Positions 6,952 through 11,537 of a stretch of DNA of 11,537 bases are shown here, piece by piece. Location: assembly GCA_020433835.1 (NCBI GenBank), contig JAGRBY010000191.1:1-11537 (forward strand). The letters run 5' to 3'. The stretch's first letter is position 1; each line of letters opens with the position of its first letter. The position numbers were made by a program, and so were the translations under genes. The notes beneath the pieces are model-generated. The model saw only the letters and a program-made list of their open reading frames with translations, was not told the origin of the DNA and searched no databases. Source of the DNA: Anaerolineae bacterium. Its GTDB lineage: Bacteria > Chloroflexota > Anaerolineae > 4572-78 > J111.

Positions 6952-6981
6952 GCGCCCTTTTTTAAGGGGATAAACGGGCGC
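6952..6981 (-). terminator. Weak hairpin after the sugar-transferase gene
   Basis: GCGCCC (6952-6957) pairs with GGGCGC (6976-6981), and an alternative shorter stem CCCTT/AAGGG uses part of the same bases, so the two folds exclude each other. It lies 38-67 bases after the stop of the minus-strand sugar transferase, but no uninterrupted T-run follows on that strand. Termination is possible but unproven. Confidence 0.3.
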
Positions 6982-7018
6982 GTTGATAGTGCTTTTGTGG
7001 CCTTAAACCCAATGGTTA

Positions 7019-8419
7019 TTAGTAGCTGCCTCTTCGCTCGATAACAGCGCGGACGGTGCGCCACAGAATTTGAATGTCGAGCCAGATTGAGTAGTTTTTG
7101 ATGTAATACAGGTCGTCGGCGGTGTTGAGGTGCATGGGTTTATCGGCACGGCCATTAACTTGCCACCAACCCGTTAACCCTTGGGGAACTTCAAAACGCT
7201 TGCGCTGCCAGGGTTCGTATTTATCGACCAGCCAGGGCAGCTCGGGCCGAGGGCCGACCAGGCTCATATCGCCTTTGAGAATGTTGATAAATTGGGGCAG
7301 TTCATCAAGGCTGGTTTTGCGCAAGAACCGGCCAAATTTGGTGACACGGGGGTCATTATAAAATTTATGGAGGGGTTGTCCGTCGATGATTTTGTATGAA
7401 ATTTCATCGGTGATGATATCGGGATCGTGAACCATGCTGCGGAATTTCAAGATGCGAAATAGTCGACCGTTTTCGCCGACGCGTAGTTGGCTAAAAATAA
7501 CGGGGCCTGACGAGTCGAGCTTTATGGTAATGGCAATCAAGATCATAAAGGGTAAGGAAAACATAAATCCAAATGATCCAACGAGTAGATCAAACCCACG
7601 TTTTATGGCGCGCTGGAGCGGATCGAGGGCCGGTTCGCGCAAAGTGACCATATGGATATCGCCCAAATCTTCAACCGCCGAACGGAGAAAAACCAGGTCG
7701 AAGAAATCGGGCACAACGCGAACGTTGACTTTTAGATGCTGCAAGCCAACCACAACATTGGCCAGCTTAACGTGGGCGTGACGGGGCAAGGCAAAAATCA
7801 CTTCATTAATATCGTACGTTTGAACGGCCTCGACCGTCTGCTGAATGGTGCCCAAATGAGGGTACCCGAGAGTATCGGCTTGGGAATTGTCATCGATAAA
7901 GCCGATAAGGCGCAGCCCGGTCCAGCTATTTTTGATAACCATCTCGGCCACGTTGCGCCCGATTTTTCCGGCTCCAACCACCACCACGCGCCGTGTGCCG
8001 TACCGCTTATCGCCGAAAAAACGTAAAAAGAGGCGAAGCATCAACCGGTAACCTATCATCATGAGGAGAGCGGTTAAGGCAAAGGTGATAACTTGAAGAC
8101 GTGAGGTATCGCGATAGCTAAAATAGAGAATACCGGCAATGGCGAGGGAAGCTGCTAAATGGGCCATAACGACCCGCTGCAACTCATCAAAGATCCGCAG
8201 ATTCTTCTGCAGATTATAAACATCCATTAAAAGGAAGACACTGCTCCAAACCATGAGAGTGATGGTATAGATAGGCCACGCTAACCATACATCTTCAATG
8301 GGCAAGGGACGACCAAAGCTTAACTGAGGTCGCAGTAAACTGGAAATGAGCAGCGCGAGCGCCACGATAACGAGATCACCCAGAAATAAAGCTACTCGGA
8401 TGCTAACTCGCCTAAACAT
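7019..8419 (-). CDS. Polyprenyl-phosphate sugar-1-phosphate transferase (WcaJ/WbaP-like)
   Basis: A 466-aa membrane enzyme that should transfer a hexose-1-phosphate from a UDP-sugar to undecaprenyl phosphate, the first step of exopolysaccharide or O-antigen assembly. Four N-terminal membrane segments lie near residues 7-29, 46-68, 84-103 and 108-130. A Rossmann-like middle domain has GAGKIG at 149-154. A reentrant hydrophobic segment follows at about 279-300. The C-terminal bacterial sugar transferase domain has KFRSM (325-329), the catalytic Asp-Glu in SLDELPQ (370-376), LVGPRPEL (387-394) and [10 protein letters not shown] (415-424). Its length matches the full-size family. The frame extends to a TTG at 8437, but the ATG at 8419 has AGAGGA 8 bases upstream and is preferred. 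No glycosyltransferase, Wzx or Wzy gene is adjacent, so it stands apart from any polysaccharide cluster in view. Confidence 0.93.
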   Translation of the reverse strand: MFRRVSIRVALFLGDLVIVALALLISSLLRPQLSFGRPLPIEDVWLAWPIYTITLMVWSSVFLLMDVYNLQKNLRIFDELQRVVMAHLAASLAIAGILYFSYRDTSRLQVITFALTALLMMIGYRLMLRLFLRFFGDKRYGTRRVVVVGAGKIGRNVAEMVIKNSWTGLRLIGFIDDNSQADTLGYPHLGTIQQTVEAVQTYDINEVIFALPRHAHVKLANVVVGLQHLKVNVRVVPDFFDLVFLRSAVEDLGDIHMVTLREPALDPLQRAIKRGFDLLVGSFGFMFSLPFMILIAITIKLDSSGPVIFSQLRVGENGRLFRILKFRSMVHDPDIITDEISYKIIDGQPLHKFYNDPRVTKFGRFLRKTSLDELPQFINILKGDMSLVGPRPELPWLVDKYEPWQRKRFEVPQGLTGWWQVNGRADKPMHLNTADDLYYIKNYSIWLDIQILWRTVRAVIERRGSY

Positions 8420-8440
8420 AACCGTGATCCTCTGCAATCA

Positions 8441-8461
8441 AACGGTGATGGGGACACCGTT
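8441..8461 (-). promoter_or_regulatory. Leader hairpin next to the ribosome site of the sugar transferase
   Basis: AACGGTG (8441-8447) and CACCGTT (8455-8461) form a perfect 7-bp stem with a 7-base loop about 21 bases before the ATG at 8419, close to the AGAGGA ribosome site. A second small stem, TTCTTC/GAAGAA (8474-8479 and 8489-8494), precedes it in the transcript. Neither has the T-run of a terminator. They could modulate translation or mRNA stability. I recognised no known riboswitch class. Confidence 0.4.
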
Positions 8462-8546
8462 GGTCAAAAAGGTTTCTTCTTAAATAAGGAAGAAGGTACG
8501 GACTTTTACGGCCAACCTTCGGGTAAAACATCAATATCGAGGCTTT

Positions 8547-8576
8547 ATTATACTCATCTCATTCAATTGTCGGCAA
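8547..8576 (-). promoter_or_regulatory. Sigma70-type promoter for the sugar transferase
   Basis: On the minus strand, TTGCCG (8576-8571) and a perfect TATAAT (8552-8547) are separated by 18 bp. Transcription would start near 8540 and leave a leader of about 120 bases before the ATG at 8419. The promoter lies between the end of the VOC gene and the sugar transferase, making the latter an independent unit. Confidence 0.6.
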
Positions 8577-8628
8577 ATCCAAGCATTTCCCCTTATTAGA
8601 AAGCCGATGATGTGCAACTATTATGCTA

Positions 8629-9132
8629 TTAAGATAACGCATGTAACACCTGGTCTGCCGAAAGCGGCAGGTTGCGCCCATGCCAAAGGTGTTGACCGCC
8701 AGGCTCACGGCGCGTATCCCAATAAATTTCAAGCCCATTGCCGTCAGGATCGTTAAAATACATAGCCCAGCTGATTAAATGATCAACAATTCCAACGCTG
8801 ACACCGGCCTCGGCCAGGGCCTGGTAGGCGAGGGCAAAAGAACGTTTATCCGGCACTTCGAAGGCAACGTGATAAAGACCAACTCCATGCGATGGCGCTG
8901 CGGGAGCCATAGAGCCAACGTTTTGCAGGGCAATTTCGTGGTGAAACTCTCCACCGCTGAGAAACACGTAGTGATCACCAACGCGCTCGATAACGTCTAG
9001 ATCAAAAAATGTGGTGTAGAAGGCGACGGCCCGATCAATATCTCGAACTTTAAGATGCGCATGGCCGATTTTTGTTTTATAAAGCCTGTTTTTTGCCGCT
9101 TGATTTGAATTTAAATCGGTTGTGGATGACAT
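8629..9132 (-). CDS. VOC-fold dioxygenase/glyoxalase family protein (CatE-like)
   Basis: A 167-aa protein of the vicinal-oxygen-chelate fold, with two beta-alpha-beta-beta-beta modules. Module one begins at IGHAHLKVRDIDRAVAFY (22-39); module two includes GLYHVAFEV (85-93) and ends with NDPDGNGLEIYWD (127-139). The expected metal triad is H26, H88 and E135. The DPDGNGLEIYWD ending and total length resemble ring-cleaving catechol-2,3-dioxygenase-like enzymes of the CatE type more than glyoxalase I, but substrate cannot be read from the sequence. The start ATG at 9132 has AGGGG 7 bases upstream. It lies 110 bp downstream of a DoxX gene on the same strand, the same order as catD-catE of Bacillus subtilis, whose products detoxify quinones and catechols. 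Cotranscription is uncertain because a hairpin lies between them. Confidence 0.88.
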   Translation of the reverse strand: MSSTTDLNSNQAAKNRLYKTKIGHAHLKVRDIDRAVAFYTTFFDLDVIERVGDHYVFLSGGEFHHEIALQNVGSMAPAAPSHGVGLYHVAFEVPDKRSFALAYQALAEAGVSVGIVDHLISWAMYFNDPDGNGLEIYWDTRREPGGQHLWHGRNLPLSADQVLHALS

Positions 9133-9181
9133 AATATTACCCCTGATCGGTTAATTTGTTCGATAAATAGACAAAAATTAA

Positions 9182-9201
9182 GCACTACGTCAATGTAGTG
9201 C
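9182..9201 (-). terminator. Hairpin between DoxX and VOC genes: terminator/attenuator or operator
   Basis: GCACTAC (9182-9188) and GTAGTGC (9195-9201) form a perfect 7-bp stem with a 6-base loop, 42 bases after the DoxX stop. On the minus strand the stem is followed by TTAATTTTT, which fits a moderate intrinsic terminator. The same palindrome could be a protein-binding site upstream of the VOC gene. On the plus strand it is followed by GCTTTTCTT, so two-way function is possible. Confidence 0.5.
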
Positions 9202-9242
9202 GCTTTTCTTATTCATTTGAGAGAGGGTTACTTTTGCAACCG

Positions 9243-9701
9243 TTAGTTAGCGGTCACAAATTCTTTGCGAGTACCGGATGATTGGCGATCAGATAACCAG
9301 CTATCGATCGAGAGCGCACCGGAACCGGCTAAAGCAATGGCAGCGCTAGCCGCTAATAGGGTCAGGACAAATTCATAACCACCATTACCAGCCGAGAAAC
9401 CATTGGCCAGATGAACGGTGATAATGGCGACCAGCATATCAATCACCAGCAGGATAGATACCCAGCGGCTAAAAAAGCCTAAAATTAGAGCCAGACCACC
9501 AAAAAACTCAAGCAACGTAACCACGATAGCGGCGACCATCGGCAGCGGAATACCCAAACTGCCAAAAAAGCCGGCTACGCCACCAAAACCCATCAGAAAC
9601 AGCTTCTGATACCCGTGAACAAGAAAAACGATACCAACGACTATCCGTAGAATGGCAAGTCCCCATTCCGGTGAGACAGGCAAAATATTTGATTTCATCA
9701 T
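9243..9701 (-). CDS. DoxX family membrane protein (CatD-like)
   Basis: A 152-aa integral membrane protein with four hydrophobic segments (about 13-31, 55-76, 79-98 and 109-127), the usual DoxX size and topology. Family features are LRIVVGIVFLVHGYQKL (18-34), LEFFGGLALILGF (64-76) and NGGYEF (106-111). DoxX/CatD-like proteins are linked to thiol or quinone stress and usually travel with redox enzymes; biochemical roles are poorly defined. The start is supported by a near-perfect ribosome site, AAAGGAGG at 9706-9713, before tandem ATG codons at 9701 and 9698. A promoter containing a palindrome lies immediately upstream. It is followed on the same strand by the VOC-fold gene, so the pair resembles the quinone-responsive catDE operon. 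Confidence 0.92.
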   Translation of the reverse strand: MMKSNILPVSPEWGLAILRIVVGIVFLVHGYQKLFLMGFGGVAGFFGSLGIPLPMVAAIVVTLLEFFGGLALILGFFSRWVSILLVIDMLVAIITVHLANGFSAGNGGYEFVLTLLAASAAIALAGSGALSIDSWLSDRQSSGTRKEFVTAN

Positions 9702-9737
9702 GAAATCCTCCTTTGCAGATATAAAACCATAAAATTC

Positions 9738-9766
9738 ATTTAACTTACTGATTGTAAGTGTAACAA
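9738..9766 (-). promoter_or_regulatory. DoxX promoter with operator-like palindrome inside the spacer
   Basis: On the minus strand, TTGTTA (9766-9761) and TTAAAT (9743-9738) are 17 bp apart, giving a leader of about 30 bases. A palindrome ACTTAC-N5-GTAAGT (9743-9759) fills the spacer and touches the -10. A repressor bound there would block RNA polymerase. TTAC/GTAA-type inverted repeats are what HxlR/MarR-type quinone sensors such as YodB and CatR recognise; no regulator gene is in view. Confidence 0.5.
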
Positions 9767-9898
9767 AATGGTGTCCTCTTGAGCGTCCCTGGCGGTGTCA
9801 TGATTTTATGTTGTATCAAAAGAGGAAATAGCGTAATCGATAGATCACAGAATTTGTTATAAGGAATTTGTCCCCATTGGCGTCTCACGTTTTGAAGG

Positions 9899-10216
9899 TT
9901 ATTTGGGCTTAAGGCCAAAAATGCGGGCTAATTCATACAGAATTTTAGGCAGCAGTTGAGGAGCACCGATAACAACGAGCATTAAAACGGTCAAAACCAC
10001 AATTACAGCGATAACCACCCACACCGATGCTCCGCCGACAAATATAAGTGACAAGAGCACAGCCACAACCGCGAGTATAAGCAAAATGAGGATTCGCTGC
10101 CAGACAACTAATTTTTTATATTCCAGGTCAGAGGTTTGAGGTTTAGGCTGCTTTTTCGGTACAGCGGCGGGATAGCCCGAGCGTACGGTTCTCCGCTTGC
10201 GGCGGCGTCTTGTCAT
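9899..10216 (-). CDS. Small membrane protein with Arg-rich N-terminus
   Basis: A 105-aa protein I do not recognise. The first 15 residues are strongly basic (TRRRRKRR), followed by a Pro/Gln/Lys-rich stretch. Two hydrophobic helices lie near residues 40-60 and 64-86, separated by a short Gly/Ala turn, with a C-terminal amphipathic piece ending in LKPK. The positive-inside rule places both ends in the cytoplasm. The frame extends to a TTG at 10261, but the ATG at 10216 with GGGAGG 6 bases upstream is much better supported. It has its own extended -10 promoter candidate and stands alone. The function is unknown. Confidence 0.75.
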   Translation of the reverse strand: MTRRRRKRRTVRSGYPAAVPKKQPKPQTSDLEYKKLVVWQRILILLILAVVAVLLSLIFVGGASVWVVIAVIVVLTVLMLVVIGAPQLLPKILYELARIFGLKPK

Positions 10217-10266
10217 GACAGTCCTCCCAGACGCGTGAACATAATCTTCCCCAAAAGGCAACCCTT

Positions 10267-10275
10267 AGTATAGCA
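10267..10275 (-). promoter_or_regulatory. Extended -10 promoter element for the small membrane protein
   Basis: On the minus strand the sequence reads TG-C-TATACT, an extended -10 with a 5/6 hexamer. No good -35 lies at the right distance, which extended -10 promoters tolerate. Transcription would start near 10260, about 44 bases before the ATG at 10216. Confidence 0.45.
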
Positions 10276-10335
10276 CAAAAATCAAACATTTGTTCTAAAC
10301 AGATAGTACTTTGGAACCAAAACTTTCTTAAATTT

Positions 10336-10364
10336 TTGAGCCACGTATACTTGCTCGATATGAT
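10336..10364 (+). promoter_or_regulatory. Possible promoter for the LysE-family gene
   Basis: TTGAGC (10336-10341, 4/6) and TATGAT (10359-10364, 5/6) are separated by 17 bp. Transcription would start near 10371, exactly where the inverted-repeat element begins, so the element would form the leader of about 150 bases. Confidence 0.42.
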
Positions 10365-10370
10365 TATAAG

Positions 10371-10490
10371 TTACGCAGTTCAAAAGGTGACAGTCACTTG
10401 GCAATAATAAATCGACCTATTTGGACCAAACGGACGTACATTCTCAATCAAAAAGTGACTGTCACCTTGTTCATTCGCCTAGCTGCGTGA
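10371..10490. repeat. 120-bp inverted-repeat element (MITE/REP-like)
   Basis: A 16-bp sequence, AAGGTGACAGTCACTT (10384-10399), has a perfect inverted copy at 10453-10468. Each copy is itself nearly palindromic around GTGAC-A-GTCAC and could fold alone. An outer pair, TTACGCAG (10371-10378) and CTGCGTGA (10483-10490), matches at 7 of 8 positions. The 53-bp core has no open frame. The layout fits a non-autonomous mobile repeat or a REP-type double hairpin (BIME). No target duplication is obvious. It separates the small membrane protein from the LysE-family gene and would lie in the latter's leader. Confidence 0.65.
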
Positions 10491-10521
10491 GTCCTAATGA
10501 TAACCGAAAAAGAGTATAATT

Positions 10522-11148
10522 ATGCCCAATATGACAACCTTCAGTATTTTTCTAACGGCAGCTTTTATTCTGAGCGTTACACCGGGGCCGGGAATTTTTT
10601 ATGTTTTGACACGCAGTATAAAAGGGGGACGTCGGGAAGGGATTGTCTCGACATGGGGAACCGCCGTGGGGGGTCTATTTCACGTTGTGGCGGCAGCGTT
10701 GGGGCTGTCGGCTATCTTGGCGACGTCCGCTGTGGCGTTTGGCGTGATTAAGTATGCGGGCGCAGCTTATCTTATTTACCTTGGATTTCGTACACTGCGA
10801 CAAAGTGACGCCGCGCCGACTATCGATATATCCTCAATTAATCGTGATACTCATGCCTTTCGACAAGGTATTATTACAGAAGCGCTTAATCCCAAAACAG
10901 CCCTTTTCTTTTTAGCTTTTATTCCTCAATTTATTAATCCGGATGGGTGGGTGGTTGTCCAATTTTTACTACTGGGCAGCATTTCCGTTTTGCTCAATAG
11001 TACTGTCGATTTTATTGTTGTGCATTGTGCTGGTCCTATTCATAACCGGTTAAAAGAAAGCCTTAAACTCAGACAGGGACAGCGTCTCTTCTCCGGTTGG
11101 TCGCTGATTGCTTTGGGGGCCTACGTTGCCTTGGCTGATGAAACGTAA
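10522..11148 (+). CDS. LysE/RhtB-family amino-acid or metabolite exporter
   Basis: A 208-aa membrane transporter of usual family length. Residues 7-24 contain the first membrane helix ending in the family motif SVTPGPG (18-24), followed by FYVLTRSIKGGRREG. Further hydrophobic segments lie near 48-68, 72-90, 125-138, 142-160 and 193-205, matching the six-helix LysE plan, and the conserved NPK is at 123-125. Relatives export lysine, homoserine, threonine and similar molecules; the substrate here is not readable. The ribosome site AAAGAG ends 7 bases before the ATG. It is a single gene, preceded by the inverted-repeat element and followed by a gene-free region with DnaA-box-like sites. A second Met at codon 4 is a possible alternative start. 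Confidence 0.92.
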   Translation: MPNMTTFSIFLTAAFILSVTPGPGIFYVLTRSIKGGRREGIVSTWGTAVGGLFHVVAAALGLSAILATSAVAFGVIKYAGAAYLIYLGFRTLRQSDAAPTIDISSINRDTHAFRQGIITEALNPKTALFFLAFIPQFINPDGWVVVQFLLLGSISVLLNSTVDFIVVHCAGPIHNRLKESLKLRQGQRLFSGWSLIALGAYVALADET

Positions 11149-11192
11149 AGGTTTTACTAAATTCAGTTAACAACTAACAAGTTTCCTTTAAA

Positions 11193-11265
11193 TTATCCAC
11201 AGGGTTATCCCCACTCATCCACAGGAAAACCCTAGTTATCCCCAGATTTATCCATGTTATCCCCA
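11193..11265 (+). other. Array of six DnaA-box-like 9-mers (candidate origin or DnaA titration site)
   Basis: Six same-orientation sites occur in 73 bp: TTATCCACA (11193, exact consensus), TTATCCCCA (11205), TCATCCACA (11215), TTATCCCCA (11236), TTATCCATG (11248) and TTATCCCCA (11257). Start-to-start distances are 12, 10, 21, 12 and 9, roughly multiples of a helical turn. The 44 bases just left are AT-rich, as an unwinding element would be. The region lies between the converging 3' ends of two genes, so it is not a promoter of dnaA. No dnaA, dnaN, rpmH or mnmG is in view. The clustering is plain; the replication role is inference. Confidence 0.6.
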
Positions 11266-11290
11266 ATGGGTATTAAATGTGGGAATAAAA

Positions 11291-11311
11291 AATCCGGCTT
11301 CGCGCCGGATT
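11291..11311 (-). terminator. Strong intrinsic terminator of the GlpX-type gene, probably bidirectional
   Basis: AATCCGGC (11291-11298) and GCCGGATT (11304-11311) form a perfect 8-bp stem around a TTCGC loop. On the minus strand it begins 7 bases after the stop codon and runs into TTTTTTATT. On the plus strand CATTTTTCT follows, so it could also stop readthrough from the LysE-family gene. Confidence 0.88.
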
Positions 11312-11318
11312 CATTTTT

Positions 11319-11537
11319 CTAGAGAGTAGCTACTTTAACCGCCTCTTTAACATCGAGCCGTCTAAAATCTAGACCGCGTTTAAGCTGATGAATACCTTTG
11401 ACATACCGCATAGAACCCGAAAGGGCGCGGATAACAATACTATGCGTGGTTACTCCGCCCTGACGATCATAATGAACTCCCTCTAAAAAGGGGCCATCTG
11501 TGATGCAAAAAAAAAAAAAAAAGGCATAGAGTGATGT
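11319..11537 (-). CDS. glpX: Class II fructose-1,6-bisphosphatase GlpX, C-terminal part (partial)
   Basis: The frame enters at the window edge and ends at TAG 11321-11319; 72 codons are visible. The segment ITDGPFLEGV, then TTHSIVIRALSGSMRYV and GIHQL, matches the C-terminal part of the GlpX family (TGITDG-LLKGV, T-SLVMRS-SGTVRYI, IH). GlpX hydrolyses fructose-1,6-bisphosphate in gluconeogenesis; in many phototrophs and relatives it also uses sedoheptulose bisphosphate. The terminal 22 residues are basic and end in VKVATL. Just before ITDG the frame runs through 16 consecutive T residues on the coding strand (11522-11507), giving five Phe and a Cys where the family normally has the Thr and Gly of TGITDG. 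That, at the very edge, suggests a sequencing or assembly fault. The family assignment is from memory of motifs. Confidence 0.72.
   Translation of the reverse strand, partial: TSLYAFFFFFCITDGPFLEGVHYDRQGGVTTHSIVIRALSGSMRYVKGIHQLKRGLDFRRLDVKEAVKVATL

Noticed and set aside
8420..8546. Cyclic-di-GMP or other known riboswitch in the sugar-transferase leader
   Set aside because: The hairpins are small and none of the conserved loop sequences of riboswitch classes I know could be found.
10515..10520. TATAAT just before the LysE-family ATG as a -10 element
   Set aside because: No -35 lies 16-18 bp upstream, and transcription would start inside the gene.
1..11537. CRISPR arrays, tRNA or rRNA genes
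   Set aside because: No regularly spaced direct repeats and no cloverleaf or rRNA-like conserved stretches were seen on either strand.

Overview
The window looks like a chromosomal segment from an environmental bacterium, most likely a Chloroflexota (Anaerolineae-like) metagenome contig. The hints are the DUF7948/SBBP-type secreted protein, the TolB-like and cyclophilin lipoproteins, short zinc-dependent MDR enzymes and moderate base composition. This placement is an impression; there is no rRNA or other marker here. Both edges cut through genes.

Layout. 1-620 (minus) is the N-terminus of a large secreted DUF7948 protein. 621-1153 is a long non-coding stretch with small repeats. 1154-2110 (plus) is a GC-rich zinc-dependent dehydrogenase. 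2183-3564 (plus) is an AT-richer cassette in which a perfect TTGACA-N17-TATAAT promoter drives a Panacea (DUF4065) antitoxin-like gene and, 3 bp later, a Fic-domain gene: a probable toxin-antitoxin pair. Convergent to it, 6709-3592 (minus) is a probable three-gene operon: cyclophilin lipoprotein, a novel 264-aa cysteine-cluster protein ending in an SSB-like acidic tip, then a WSPDG-propeller lipoprotein. 7019-8419 (minus) is a WcaJ/WbaP-type polyprenyl-phosphate sugar phosphotransferase with its own promoter and leader hairpin. 9766-8629 (minus) is a DoxX plus VOC-dioxygenase pair resembling the catDE arrangement of Bacillus; a palindromic operator-like site lies inside the promoter spacer. 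9899-10216 (minus) is a small membrane protein. 10371-10490 is a MITE/REP-like inverted-repeat element in the leader of a LysE-family exporter (10522-11148, plus). The last intergenic region holds six same-strand DnaA-box-like sequences and a strong bidirectional terminator, followed by the C-terminus of a GlpX-type fructose-1,6-bisphosphatase (minus), which is cut by the window edge just past a 16-base homopolymer.

The main candidates for something undescribed are: (i) the 264-aa protein with a duplicated C-x3-C-x2-C cluster and an SSB-C-terminus-like tail, in an operon with two lipoprotein genes; (ii) the DnaA-box array between lysE-like and glpX, which could be a replication origin or a DnaA titration site; and (iii) the Panacea-Fic pair. 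All calls come from reading the sequence by eye; no database search was run.
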